From Xylocopa sonorina (Eukaryota > Arthropoda > Insecta > Hymenoptera > Apidae): a stretch of DNA of 64,000 nucleotides. Each line of letters starts with the position of its first letter. Position 1 is the stretch's first letter. A model generated the notes under the pieces. The model was not told the DNA's origin. It saw only the letters and a list, made by a program, of their open reading frames with translations, and did no database searches. The stretch spans positions 682,001-746,000 of the forward strand of contig NW_027490147.1 in NCBI RefSeq assembly GCF_050948175.1, read 5' to 3'. Of this stretch, positions 11,980 through 24,310 are shown piece by piece. The translations under genes were made by a program, and so were the position numbers.

Positions 11980-13440
11980 AGAACTATTGCAAATAGCAGG
12001 TATAATCAATATTACTTCTGCTCAAAAGCTATAACAGAATTGGACCGAAATGGATATAAAACAGGAATTTATATATTCAAAGAGAAAAAATGTATTACTT
12101 ACAAATTACTTATGTTCGCAAAGATCTCACTAATTCAGGCTTTTTATCTTGCAGAACTAATCATTCATTCAACATGGGAAGGGGTCGACGAATAGTAAAA
12201 TATTCTCATATTTCATAGCCTCGCTCGATACGTCAATTGGATCATGTAAAACATCGGACACTAATTGCATCTACACCTTCAGACCTTAAATATATAATTA
12301 CAACATATTTAATACCGTTTTAATAACACTTTCCTATTATTTATATCTATGCCTAATAAATATATATTAATCCAATAAGTTGCTTTACCAAAGAATAAGG
12401 GAATCTGAGGATTATAAATCTGAGCACTACATAACAAACGTGCATTACATATATAATGTTACATGTAAAAAAAGATGAAGACCAAAAAGATCGTACATAA
12501 GTTGAATCCACAATGCGGTCACAGAGATACAGAAACGGCAAAAATTCCCAACAATAATTAACATAATTCAAAAAGGGTGGGGGTGAAAATCCATCTCCTT
12601 GACGATGATAAGAAACAAGTCTGCCTCGTGCACTACAATATCTCCAACAGCCAGCGGTTGGCACGCAAATAACAACGGATAGAAAGAATTCCGTGGCAGA
12701 ATAGAAAGTGAATAGTAAGAAAAACATATTTATTTGTTAGATGTTTATAAATTCAAATTTAAAAGTCCATGTCGCATTTAATATACTATTGTTTAACAAG
12801 GTGATTTAATGTTGATTCAAATAGGCGTAGAGAACTAGCTGGTACTTCTGTCAATGTAATTTCATTTCTGCTGGATACAGTAAAAACACATTTACAATTT
12901 AAGCAAGGTTTCACTAGATCTGGCGGATTTTCTAAATTTTAGAATGGGATGATGGCGGTAGTAGTTGGTTCAGCGCCAGGCGATAAACATATACAACAAG
13001 CAAAGTAACGTAAACGGATTTAATATGTTCAAGATTATATAAATGAAACTATTACACTTTTATAATCCATGTATCGTTTCTGTTCTTTGTAACTTACAAA
13101 GAGTCTTAAGAATGTAACGCAACGTAAAGAAGATTGGAAACAGAGAAAGCAGGCCTTAATCACAGATAAAGGAACCTTGGATCTGTTGGGTATCGTGGTT
13201 ACTGGCATGCTATGTTAAGGGATGTGTCATTCAGTTTTAATTTTCTAAACGAGAACAATTAAAATAAATTTGGAGTCGACACATTGGAAAAAAATTTCTT
13301 CCAGTGAAAAACGCTGCATGCAGTGCAATAGCAACTTAACATCCCCTTGATATTCTACAGAAAATCTTATGTCATTTTCCTCGATTTACTAGAATCGAAA
13401 CTATGAAATCTATTATGTAGTTTTTCTGCAACTGCTACCA

Positions 13441-13475
13441 TACACGCGCGCGCATACATACACGCGCACGTACAT
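13441..13475. repeat. Alternating purine-pyrimidine simple repeat (CA/CG)
   Basis: ACACGCGCGCGCATACATACACGC-type run inside arm 1. Its inverted counterpart lies near 33135-33176. It could adopt left-handed DNA, but nothing beyond composition supports a role. Confidence 0.7.
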
Positions 13476-13884
13476 ACGAAATCCATCAAGATTAAAGATA
13501 CTGTATTTCTATTGGCTATTACATGGATAAATTGTAGAATTCCATTTGTAATTGATAATTAGATTATAAACATTTATATGCTTTTATCGGAAATTTAAAT
13601 ACGTCAAAATTGCAGCACGCAGGTGTGTAAATATCACTTTGCGATCTCATTTCATTTTGGCAGTTATACTTATATATGAGGTTCGATCCAGGCATAAAGC
13701 TTGATAACCTTTCAACTATAAAATAATTATGGAACATTAGACTTTTTGCTAGCGTTGGTCCATTTTATCATTTTCGGAACTTATGAAGGAGCTAGAACTA
13801 TAATAACAATGTACTTTATATCTTTGCTCATTGTTTTCAAAGAAAATATTAGATATGAATAACTATGTTCATTTTATTATAAAT

Positions 13885-15094
13885 GTATGAGTAAAGTTCA
13901 ATCTACATAAATAAATGTTGTCAAATTGTTGTAATTTATTTAATTCTTATCATTTAGCGATACAAAATGTATTACAAAAATATATAAAAATATATTTCAC
14001 TTTAGTTTTTTCTAATATTTTAAATATTTTATATTATCATATTAAAATTTTACAAAAAGTAACAAAATTTTTAGAAGTAGGAATAATTTTTCCTTAATTA
14101 GTTAATATGTCGGTTCTTTTTAAGAAGACGGTATTTAATTCTTCAAAGTAAGTTTCGACTTTAAATTGCCCATTAATTTCTCTAATTTCATTGCTTTTCG
14201 TAGATCACCGCTAATTTTCAACTTTCCCATTACAGCTTTGTCCATGCAAGTTTTAATTCTCCGAAAGATATATAATATTATGTTATTAGTAAAATTATTT
14301 TGCATTTCTAATTAATTGAAACGTAAAAAATATATTTTTTTTTATGAGAAAGCATTGCAAAAAAATTTTGGGAATCCATTGCTAATGTTGTACCTAGTGG
14401 TTGACTAGGTTCTCCTCTAGCTGCCGCACCCCTTTACTATTTTCAAGGTCCAAAAACCGTGTACCAACTTTGTCGCCTTTAAAATTTACGAAATTTGCAT
14501 ATTGTGAATTTTGCAAAAGTGATGTTAATTAACTCTTGAATTATGGTTGCTTGGGCGATTAATGTATGAGGACTAATAAATTTTCTTTTAACATAATGAA
14601 CAATACAGTATTTGAGCTTACACTTTTGTTAACAAACTCACTGTTCAAATTAGTTTGGATGACAATTGATATTTGCATGATCCTTTCCTCTGATTTATCT
14701 GTATAATTTGTTCGTTCTTTTCAATTGTCATATATAATTATGCAAATGTATATGTTCCAAATTCTTCTCTAAGAAGGAATCAGGCAACAAGTTATCTTAT
14801 TAATAATATTTATATTCTGTAAAATAAATTGATATGTTTACTAAAATATGAATTATACATTCATGTATTAATTGAAACCTTTAGTTAATTATTTACACCT
14901 GGATTACACGCATAATGGGTAAAATCAGACATTCCTTCAGTTTTTTAGTATTGCCTCATCGATTAAAGACTGATTAGTAACAGATTTACTGTCTTTGAAA
15001 AAATATAAGTGTACATTGCATCACCCATTATTTCCAGCTTCCTACTATAATTTTGTGATACTGGCTGCTGTTGCTTGTAGTTAATAATCCATAA
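13885..15094. other. AT-rich DNA without recognisable features
   Basis: Low-GC sequence between arm 1 and the next satellite array. Short open frames such as 13915-14097 are Ile-, Leu- and Asn-rich and look like chance. No transposon domain, RNA gene or clear repeat was seen. Confidence 0.5.
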
Positions 15095-16005
15095 ATACAC
15101 ACGGTTATGTATATCTCGTCAACACTTCAGAAGAATGTAAATCGCACTCTTCCTTGCGATGGAATAGCGTTTCTAGAAGTCTACATATCGAAGCAATAGT
15201 GTTCTAATGCTTCATAAAACGCAATGTCGCATCTGATTTCTATGTCTCATGATAAGATGTACTATTCAATTCAACGCGTTATTTTTATCTCGCCTACAGG
15301 TCAGAAGAATGTAAATCCCTCACTTCCTTGCTGCGGTATAGCGTTTCTAGATGTCTACGTATCGAAGCAATACAGTTAGTAGATAAGATATTAAATGCAA
15401 CGCGTATAGGTAAAGTACAGTACAGTGTCTGCGTGTCAAAGCTTTAGACCTTTACTGCTCCATGCAATGCGATGTCGCATCTCGTAGACCTGTATGCATA
15501 TCATTATGCTTGACTGATTCTGTACTTCAAAAGAATACAACAACAAGGGCCATCACAGTGTCTGCGTGTTAATATAGCGGAATTTTAATTGTCAATCCAA
15601 TGCCATGGCGCATCTAATTATAACGTTTCAAGGTAAGTAATCTGTAACCTTCTATGCATAGCATTATACTTATTTGCTTCCGAACATCAAAAGAATGTCA
15701 ATCATACAGTTCCATGTAACGGGATGGCGCTTCGCATTGTCTGCGTCTAAAGCAATGGCGTTCTACTGCCCCATGAAATACGATGACGCATCTTATTACA
15801 ACGTTTCAGAGTACGTGAGCTGTAATCTTCTATGAATACCGCTATGCTTATCTGCTTTTACACTTCATAAGAATGTGAATTCTGCAGTTATGTGCTACAG
15901 GAAGAGGGTTCATAGTGGCTATCTGTTAAAGCAATGGAGTTCTACTGCTCCATTCAATGCGATGTCGCACCTCATGTTCACGTTTCAAGGTAAATAGATA
16001 ATATC
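15095..16005 (+). repeat. Sat174 array, plus orientation
   Basis: About five monomers, starting with the ACGCGTTATTTTTATCTCG type and passing into the GCATTATGCTTATCTGC type. Spacing is less regular because of small deletions near 15370-15420. Confidence 0.8.
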
Positions 16006-17420
16006 ATAATATTAGAAAAATATAGCATAAAATGCGCCGTCGCATAGCTTAGAGAAGTAGAAGTTTAATTATTTCACACGCAGACAGGCACAATAGAATT
16101 CGCGTTGTTTTGAAGTGTAGAAACAGTCAAGCATAAGACCATGCATAGAGGATTACAGCTTACTTACTTTGAAATGTTGAAATGAAATGCGCCATCGCTT
16201 TGCATGGAGCACTAGAACTCCATTGCTTTGTCACGCAGACACTATGAAACGCCATCTCATTTTATGGAACTGTAGAAATCACTTTTTTTGGATGTGTTTA
16301 AGCAGATAAGCATAATTATATTCACAAAAGATTACAGCTTACTGACTTCGAAATTTTGAAATCCGATGCACAGACGCATTGCATGGAGCATCAGGACTCT
16401 ACGACTTTGACACGCAGATATTATGAAGCGCTATTCTCTTGCATGAAACTGTATGTTTCGCATTATGTTGAAGAGTAGATGCATAATAATGTGAACTCCA
16501 TTGTTTTGACACGCAAACACTATGAAACGCCATTCCGATGCATTGAACTGTAGAATTTACATCCCTATAAAGTGTACTTAATTTATCCACAGGCGGACAG
16601 GTTGAGGTTCCATCCTGTCGCATGGAACTATAGATCTCACATTCTTTTGAAGAGTAGAAGCAGCTAAGCATAGTGCTATGTATACAAGATTACAGCTTAA
16701 TCAATTTGAAACTCTGGAATGTGGTGCGTTTTCTAAATTGCATGCCACATTAGAACTTCATTGCTTTGACGCGCAGGTATTATGAAGCGAATTCTCGTTG
16801 CATAGAACAGTAGAATACACATGCCTTTGAAACGTAGAAGCAGATAGGCATAATGCTGTGCATAGACTATTGCAAAGATCTTATTTCGAATCGTTGAAAT
16901 AAGATGTTACATCTCATTGCATGGAGTATTAGAAATCTATTGCATCGGCAGGCAGGCAGTTTGAAGCGCCAACCCGTTGCATGTAATCGTATAATTCACA
17001 TTCTCTTGAAGTGTAGAAGGAGGTAAGCTTAATGCAATGCATAGAACACTAGAGCTTATTTACTTTGTAATAAACTCTTCTCCTTTGATTGTAGTCAATG
17101 TCAAACTGAAGAACGCTGCATAAAATTGTAGATATCGCATTCTTTAGAACTGTTGAAGCAAGTGAGCATTATGCGATGCACAGAACATTACAGCTTACTT
17201 TGAAACGTTGAAATGAGAAGCGCCATCGCAATGCATGGAGCATTCGATCCATATTGCTTTAACAGGTAGACCATATGAGGCCCCACATCGTTATAAGGAA
17301 CTGCAGAATTCACATTCTTTTGAAGTGTAGAAGTAGATATGCATATGGCTATGCATTAAATATTACAGCTTACTTATGTTCAAGCGATGAAATCAGTTGT
17401 GCTGTCGCATTGTGTTTGAG
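16006..17420 (-). repeat. Sat174 array, minus orientation
   Basis: About eight monomers reading TTTGAAGTGTAGAAGCAG on the plus strand. Orientation flips at about 16000-16020 within AT-rich sequence. It ends where a BEL/Pao LTR was inserted (17421). Confidence 0.8.
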
Positions 17421-17979
17421 TACACGTAACGATGAGGCTTATTTTCGGTTGAGCTAACGATGGGTTTAAATCTTCGTCACGAACGTATTCGTCACCGTTG
17501 CAAAGTACGCCCTAATTCGTGTTACAGTAATAGGGAAGTAGGTAGATACAATTGGAGTTGACTCGGTATCTCAACGATCAACTATTATATTTAACTTAAA
17601 ATGAATTGACAGAGATTGAGTGCTTTTCATGTTTTTTGATGTGCCTGAATGCGAACTTCTACTAAGCTCTTAATCGATAAAGTCAGAATGTTTTATTGTA
17701 AATTCGTGTGGAGGAGTGATTAAGGGTGCGGCCAGCAAGATATATGGTATATTCAATTTGAAGGATCACTACGAATACTTAATTTTGATATTTATGATGG
17801 TGCGACATCCTGTTGCATTACGAGTTTATTACTGCAACGTGTCGGCTAGTGTTATTGCAGGATTTGTGAAATGAAGTGTCTGGTAATCAGATGTTTCGTT
17901 GAGTGAAGTATGACAAGTGGCTGAATAAGGATGAACGGTTTAATTATTATAGCATGAGAAGCATGTCTTCCGCAAGACA
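17421..17979 (-). mobile_element. BEL/Pao element A, 3' LTR
   Basis: Read on the minus strand it begins TGTCTTGCGG directly after a purine-rich tract (17980-17989, GGGAGGAGGA on that strand), the expected arrangement of polypurine tract and LTR. It ends ACGTGTA at 17421. It shares many blocks with the plus-strand LTR at 25908-26611, such as GCTATAATAATTAA, TCATTTTAAGTTAAATATAAT and CTACTTCCCTATTACT. It is shorter by about 145 bp and clearly diverged, so the two LTRs do not come from one recent insertion. Satellite lies beyond the LTR. Confidence 0.75.
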
Positions 17980-19475
17980 TCCTCCTCCCGTTGAAAGGCT
18001 AGTGAGCAACTAAATGAATATGTGATGTAATAAGAGGTAATAGTGTGTGGATGTGTGATCGTGTGCTTACGTACTTAGTGTTGCTTTGGTCTTCGGATGA
18101 GTTGCATCCTTGATGGATACCGCGAAATCTCCTCCCTTTGTTTGAATCGGCAATGGAACAAGTTTTTTGACACTTAGGTCAAACGTGTTCGAAACCGTCC
18201 TAACGGCGACTGCGTGCTTGATGCTATTAAAACCGGGATAGGTTTAGATCACTCATCCTAGTGGCCATTGCATGGACAGCGTGTTTTTTTTTGTCTAAGG
18301 AGGACGATCGTTCCCTCCGTAATCCGATGATTACACATCGTCCATTTGATGCGGCTAGTGGGCTCGTTTAAATATTCGCGATGCCAACGAGTCCAAAGGC
18401 ATTATCGCACCTTTTGGACATGTTGCCAACTAGATGAACGATTGGATTGCGTGTCTTCATATAGTTGTGTTTCCGTAGAATCGTGAGAGCATCGCCAATT
18501 AGGAAATGTCCGGGAATGAGGACTAACAGGTCATTTGGATCTGAGGAAATTGGAGTGAGTGGGCGGGAATTAAGGATAGCTCCGATTTGGGTTATAAGGG
18601 TTGTAAATTTCTCTATTGCGAACAGCTCAGTTTTTGCAACGCTCGTTAAATGGTGCTTGGAGGGTTTTACTGCGGCCTCCCAGAGGCCTCCAAAATGTGG
18701 TGCCTTTGGTGCGATGAAGTGCCAGTTGATTGATTGATTTGATAAAAATGACGTGATTTCTTTGTGGTGTTCTTCTGAACGTAGTAACTCCTTAATCTCT
18801 TGAAACTCATTATTTGCTCCGACTAAGTTTGTTTGAGATATTGTCAGAGTATAGATTTATGCGTAATCCCCGTCTTGCGATGAATATTTGTAGAGCAGCG
18901 ATGAAAGCTTCACTAGTGAGGTCGTGGACAATTTCGAGATGAACAGCTTTTACTGCCAGGCAGACTTCTATAATTATGGTATTGCCGCTCTTTAATGAAA
19001 AAGGGTCCGCAATAATTGTTGCCTACATTGATGAAGAGTCGAGATTGGGTGATGCGTTCTTTCGGTAGATTGCCCATACAGTAATTGACTGCTGCTGGGT
19101 TGGTGTGGCAGTAAAAATCACAACCCCATATTGCTTTCCAGACTTGGCTTTGGCTGTCTATGGGTCAATGTTTTCAGCTTATGCTGTATAATGCTGTTTG
19201 GTTTCCAGCGTGTAAATATGTGAGATGTTCGTTTATAATGATAAGTATAGTTACATGAGTTTTCGGCAGAATTATGGGAAGTTTCTGGGAGAATGGTAGT
19301 GGTGAATGTGCAATCGACCACCCTCTCTCAGGATTCCATCTTCGTAAAGGAATGCATTCAATCTTGTCAATTTCCCTTGATTTGGTTGTGCTTCTTGTAT
19401 CACAGGAATACCAATCCGTCGGTGAAGTGTATACTCTATACTGTTCTTTTGTTGACCTTTTTGGAGTGATTGAGT
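17980..19475 (-). pseudogene. BEL/Pao element A: integrase region (broken)
   Basis: On the minus strand, broken frames match the BEL/Pao integrase: a segment with HAGNQT, then GNLPKERITQSRLF (a family signature ahead of the core), an ILNSRPLTP motif and PGHFLIGDAL near 18500, typical of the integrase C-terminus. Several stops and frameshifts interrupt it. In the family this enzyme joins cDNA to host DNA; here it cannot be made. It continues across the inserted LINE from 25039-25733 and ends at the polypurine tract. Confidence 0.75.
19461..19475 (+). repeat. Target-site duplication of the LINE, left copy
   Basis: TTGGAGTGATTGAGT lies immediately beside the 3' end of the LINE. The identical 15 bases are at 25024-25038 beside its 5' end. 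This fits target-primed insertion into the BEL/Pao element. Confidence 0.85.
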
Positions 19476-19558
19476 ATTCTGAACCCGGCCCCGGGAGATC
19501 CCCCAGTGCCGCGGCGATCATTTTCCCGCGGTGTGAGCCCTTCAGTTACCCCTGCGCT

Positions 19559-19582
19559 CGATCGAGACCATGGTCTCGATCG
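19559..19582. repeat. Perfect 24-bp palindrome in the LINE 3' region
   Basis: The half-site CGATCGAGACCA is followed directly by its reverse complement, with no spacer. It lies about 80 bp from the LINE 3' end, where the element's own reverse transcriptase would be expected to recognise its RNA. Confidence 0.8.
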
Positions 19583-19862
19583 GCCGCCGGGGCATCTGCG
19601 GGGACATCGGGGAGGCAGACTCACTGCGTGCTCGCATGCACGCACACCCTGACCCTGTTTAATGCCCTACCTATTGAACGAATCTAAGTTCGCGGAGGAG
19701 GGAAAGCGCTTGACGGAGACGGCTGACTGCGAAGGTTGCAGCGCCGCTCCGCCTTGCCCTGGCGCTCCGACGACGCCAGGGTGAACGGTTTCCAAGTTCG
19801 GAAGGGGGGGAAGTACGGAGGTACGGTCTCCGATTTTTATTTATATTTACAATGGAGTAAGC

Positions 19863-22800
19863 CTACTCCAAGAACCTTTTAAGCCAGAACGCTTCCTGGC
19901 AAAAGTCGGCGAGCGCGGAGGAGGCCTCTGGCGACGACACCAAAAATGGTGCCGCTTCCGGCCAGTTCCACTTCTCCGCCGGGACAAAAGGACGCAGAAA
20001 TTTCCTCTGCGGATCGAAAATCGGACGTTCCAGGAGGAAGTGGCCGACCGTATCCACCGCACCACCACAGACACATGTCGGGTCATCGACAACAGTGTAC
20101 GCCAAGAGGCGAGCCATAAAGTTGCCGTGCCCCGGCAATACCTGCGTGGTGTTATGATTCGGCTTCAGCCAGCCGGCGGCCAACCTCTCCCGAACGTCTT
20201 TAAAGAAGGCGAACGTTGTGCAGCCTTTGTGGGAATTCGTCCACGAAGTTTGCCACATGTTCGTTGCCTCTTCCTTTCCTCTTTTGACACCGTCATCTTG
20301 TCCGCTTTGAATGACGGTGTCCCCGATCTTGGCGTTTTTCCCTCTACGAAGATTGTTGAGGGCCCTATGCTGCTGGACAACGATGTCGACGGGGGTCGCG
20401 CCGGCCACCACGCACGCACCCTCCCACAATATCCGGCGATAAACACCGGTAACCGCGATCAGAGCGCGACGCTGCGAGGACCTGAGCACCCTCAACTCCC
20501 TCTCCGTACACAGGTCGGCCCACCCCGCGGAGGCATATGCCACCATGGGGATGAACACTCCTCTGTATATGCCGGAGAGTGAGCCGAAGCGGAGCCCCCA
20601 CGAACACCTCACCAGCCTACTCATTTTCACAAATAGCGACCCGACCTTGTCGCTTAGGTATCTACAATTGGGTTCTGACGCCCATTCTTGCATCTAAGTA
20701 TACGCCAAGATATCGTACTGCGGGTTTAAATTTTATATTTTATCGCCTATCTGAATGGTCGGCGGTCTACCGGCAAGGTCGGTCTTGGAAGACCGAACGG
20801 CCTTGCGTTTTCGATCGGGACGGGCACCCCCTCTTCGACCTAATATTGGCCTCTCGATCCAGCCACTCTTGAGTACGATTGCCTCAGTCTTTGTGGCTGA
20901 GATTTCGAGTTTAGCCGAGCTATACAATTGGAGAATCTGGTCAACGACTTGTTGACCTTGATTCTCAATTTCGCGTCTACTATTTCCACCCACGAGGACG
21001 ATGAGATCGTCCGTGTAGGCGACAAACCTATTCTCAACTGTGGTCTCGAGTGACCGCAGGAGATCGTCGAACATAAGGTTCCAGCAAGCAGGGCCGAGTA
21101 CGGAGCCTTGCGGACACCCCCTCGTCGCCCGCTTCGAAACCCGTTCGGAACCTATAGCGATGCTAACCCGCCGGCCGTCGAAGTAATTTGACATTACCTC
21201 GAAAACGTTCCGAAGGCAGTCGCGCTTCTTTAATGACTCTAAAACTGTGGCCACCAGACGTTATCGAAGGCTCCAGAGATGTCGAAGAGTAACGCCACAA
21301 CATGTCGGTGCTTGGAGCCATCGACCATGCGGCGCAGCTCCACGACCGCATCCTCCGTCGACTTCCCGGGCGTGAACCCGTACTGCCGATCGGAGATCCC
21401 CCCGGGAACCAACGACGTCTGGTATAAACGCTTCTTGAGAAGCTTCTCGAAAAGTGTCCCTATAACCGAGGGGAGGCATATCGGGCGGTAGGATTTTGGA
21501 TCCTTCTCGTCCTTCCCTTCACCCTTCAGGAGAACTCAAAGAGAGCCCTCTTTCCAGGAGGAGGGAAAGACGCCCCATCGAAGGCATCCGTTGAGAAGTC
21601 GTGTAATTTCACCGGGGATGACTCTAACAGTGGCCTTCAGCACGCCGACCTCGATGTGGTCGGGTCCTGGTGCCTTTTTATTATTGAATGTCCTAACTGC
21701 ACTCGCGACTTCCGCTTCCATGAAGGGAGCAGCGTCGGGAGTGTCGGGTGCGATGCGTGCACCTTCCCTAATTTCACGCTGCGCCGGCGTGTCTTCTACT
21801 TCCCGGTCGTCTGGAATGTGGACCTTCAGGAGCAAGCTGGCGGTTTCGCGGCTATCATATGTTGTTTCGCTACCACGCTGGAGGGTACTGAGTACTCTCT
21901 CGACTCGGAGTTTGTTCGCCTGGAGTTTTTATACGAGACTCCAGGGCCCCGAGTTCCCGTTCGACGTTACAAATCGCTGCCAGCTTTCGAGTTTCGTCCG
22001 CCTCACCTTCCTACTATATTCTCGCAAAGAAGTGCGATACTTTCGTAGTTTTTCATGGCGAGCGCTTTCGTCTCTTTCCTCCTGGTGGGCGCGACGTAGA
22101 CAGTACACGGACTTCTTTAATATCGTAAGTTCGCGGGTCCACCACGGGTTGGACTTTCTAAAAATTCTTTTCCGTGGCATTGACGCGGCACAGGCATCGG
22201 AGATGACTTCTGTGAGCGTTTCTGCCATCCGTTCGACTTCTGCCATAGATTCGAGCCTTAAGGTTTCGAGCCTCGATCTAGATTGATCGGCCAGGCGTTC
22301 GGAGAAGAGCTCCCAATCGGCCCGACGAGTGTCGAACCGAGTGCTCGCTTCGCCCCGTCCCGCCGCTTCGGCTCTGGGCACTCTTAGCCCGATATCTATG
22401 ACGTTATGATCGCTGTTTACCCAGCCACTCCTGACCCTCCAGCCCCGAACAAAGGGAGCATGGATGGCGACGCCAGGGTAACGTCGATAAAAGACGAACC
22501 CCTGGTCGACCAGTAGGTAGGCGGCTGTTCAAATTCGTTCACAACTTCCATGCCGAACGCTCGAATGAGCTCCTCGAATTGAGATCCTCTATCGTCTGTG
22601 CTCTGCGGCCCCCAGAGTGACGACCGAGCGTTGGCATCTAGCGAAACTAAAAGCCTCTTCCCCCTCAGGGAACGAAACACCACTTCGAGGTGCCTGAGGT
22701 GCCCCTCGATATCGTCGCTAAACTGGAAGTAGCATGACACGACGTATACCGAGAAGCCGGGCGCCAGCACCTCCGCGCAAACAGAGTGCGGGGTGCTAAG

Positions 22801-23040
22801 CTGCGAGACGAAAACCATTTCGAATCGAGGGTTGCAAACGACCACCGCCGCCCACGGGTATTGTGAGCCGACGGCCGCCACCTTCTTTCCGATTCCTAAA
22901 CCGCTCACGGTGTGGCTCGAGCCCAGCGTTCTAACGTATGGTTCCTGCAATAGCAGGATGTCTAAACGCTTCTGGGCTACGAGCTGACGCACCTCTCCTG
23001 ATACTGTAGCTGAATGCTGCATATTCAGCTGTAGGATTCT
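19863..23040 (-). pseudogene. LINE ORF2: endonuclease-reverse transcriptase (frameshifted)
   Basis: In order on the minus strand: an apurinic-type endonuclease (about 23040-22417; DILLLQEPYV, SLDANARSSLWG); a linker (22381-21929) containing the KSNPWWTREL motif common in R1-type ORF2; reverse transcriptase (21835-20733) with KKAPGPD, GCPQGSVLGP and the catalytic box AYTDDLIVLV; the thumb; and a C-terminal CVCGGAVDTVGHFLLE Cys-His motif (20070s). In the family it nicks the target and copies element RNA. At least four frame breaks (near 22400, 21900, 21530 and 20730) split it. The endonuclease looks complete. The expected length of about 1,050 residues is reached only by summing the pieces. Confidence 0.85.
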
Positions 23041-23167
23041 AATTCCCGTGGACGCAATTACGGATGCGGACGTCTGCGTCGACGTCAGTCGGTCGCGGTC
23101 GCGGTCGCGGTTGCGATGGGGTTGGATTGGGTCGCGGTCCGGGGGGTATCGTGGGGCTAATATTCGC

Positions 23168-23557
23168 CTATATTTCTTCGATTTCGCGGCTTTCTACTTT
23201 GGACTCAGCCGGAGATTCCGAATCCGACCTGAGTCCCTCGTCGCATCTAATTAGGCGGACTTGGACAGCGCGAAGGCTGTAACCTTGAGGCCGCGCCAAA
23301 GTTGTGTTCGCAGGAACACACCCGGCCGCGGCATGGCGATGAAGCCTGAAGGTGGCCGTCATCGAGCGCGTTACCGGGCGGCTATGCTGCTCGACAATGG
23401 GGCCAACACCAGGGGACGAGGTCACGGGCCGAAGATTTTTCGCCCGCCTTGACCTATTCATCGCCACGATGACCTCACCCAGTCCTGCCCTCACCCGGAG
23501 ATCCGAAAGGAGGGCTATTTTACCTCTGGAATATTCAGAACCAGATGTGGCCATCAT
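23168..23557 (-). pseudogene. LINE ORF1 remnant lacking zinc knuckles
   Basis: A frame starting MMATSGSEYS runs 129 codons and stops at 23168, about 130 bp before ORF2. ORF1 proteins of R1-clade elements are usually several hundred residues and end in CCHC knuckles; none is present here. I infer a large internal deletion between this frame and ORF2, although a frame-broken remainder cannot be ruled out. The following sequence is rich in Pro-Arg codons (23095-23115, repeated GGTCGC). Confidence 0.5.
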
Positions 23558-23984
23558 GATTTTTCGAGAAAAGGGGGGTTAACGCTTCGTACTTCGAGTA
23601 AAGGTGTGGTCGTCGATTCCCATCGGCGCGCGTCGGACGCCGCTCTGCCTCGTGGTGCCTGGGCCGTGGTCTCCGGTTTTCCGATTTTCCGGTTAATACG
23701 CAAGGGAGACGCACGCTAGAGCCGCTTGTGGTTTATGTTCCTGTTTGTATGTGTGAGGTATATCTTTTCTGCAGCGAACGCTGCCGAGGATATACGTGTG
23801 TAGTATTTTAATGTGTTGTAACATCGAACTAGGATATCCCTGGTCTGCCTGCGGCACCCTTTACGGCGTTCGGCAGGTAGCTGGGACCCTTGCGATGACT
23901 AGCTTCGAGCTATTCACCTGTATGTTTACGTTTTACTTAAGTTTTTCTACTTAAGTCTTTTTTGGGACTCGTATATTTTTATTT

Positions 23985-24310
23985 CGAGATCGCGGTCCTG
24001 TTTGACAGAACCCACGCAAGAGCCTCGTCGGTGGCCGCGGTCTGGCAATTTTTGGACACTCGCTGGAGCCTCCTCTGGAAGTTGTACATTAATACGTTAT
24101 ACATGACGAGGACTCACGCCAGGGCTCCTCGGAGGAGATCGCGGTCCTGTTCCTGTGAGGATTTGGACTCACGCAAGTCTCGTTATCTCCGGTGAGCCGC
24201 GGACCGGCCATGCTCCCTCCCGTGCTTCCGCGGGAGGCCGCGGTCCAGCTCATGCTTAGGCTCTTTCGCAAGAGTCACCGGTGGAGGCCGCGGTTCTGTA
24301 TGAGTCAGGA
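23985..24310 (-). repeat. GC-rich subrepeats in the LINE 5' region
   Basis: A GCCGCGGTCC-like core recurs at about 23988, 24031, 24137, 24195, 24236 and 24286, followed in several cases by GGACTCACGC and a CCTCGT-GG-GGA block. Such repeats in a 5' untranslated region often carry the internal promoter of LINEs. That role is inferred here. Confidence 0.55.

Larger units (their letters stand above)
11525..13884 (+). repeat. Large inverted repeat, arm 1
   Basis: This block reappears inverted at 32713-36275. Matched landmarks include TTTAGCCAAAAAACAGTGTTCAC (11550s; complement at 36220s), CTGATAGAACTGCAAAGTAGATCG, the alternating purine-pyrimidine run near 13441-13475, and TTATCATTTTCGGAA near 13770. 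Identity looks like 85-90% by eye. Relative to arm 2 it lacks about 1.1 kb near 12708. What the block is remains unclear; two small frames are shared by both arms. Confidence 0.75.

Noticed and set aside
13915..14097. Open frame rich in Ile, Leu and Asn
   Set aside because: Expected by chance in AT-rich DNA. No motif, and no counterpart in the inverted arm.
20040..20872. Plus-strand open frames opposite the LINE ORF2
   Set aside because: Antisense shadows of the endonuclease-reverse transcriptase reading frame.
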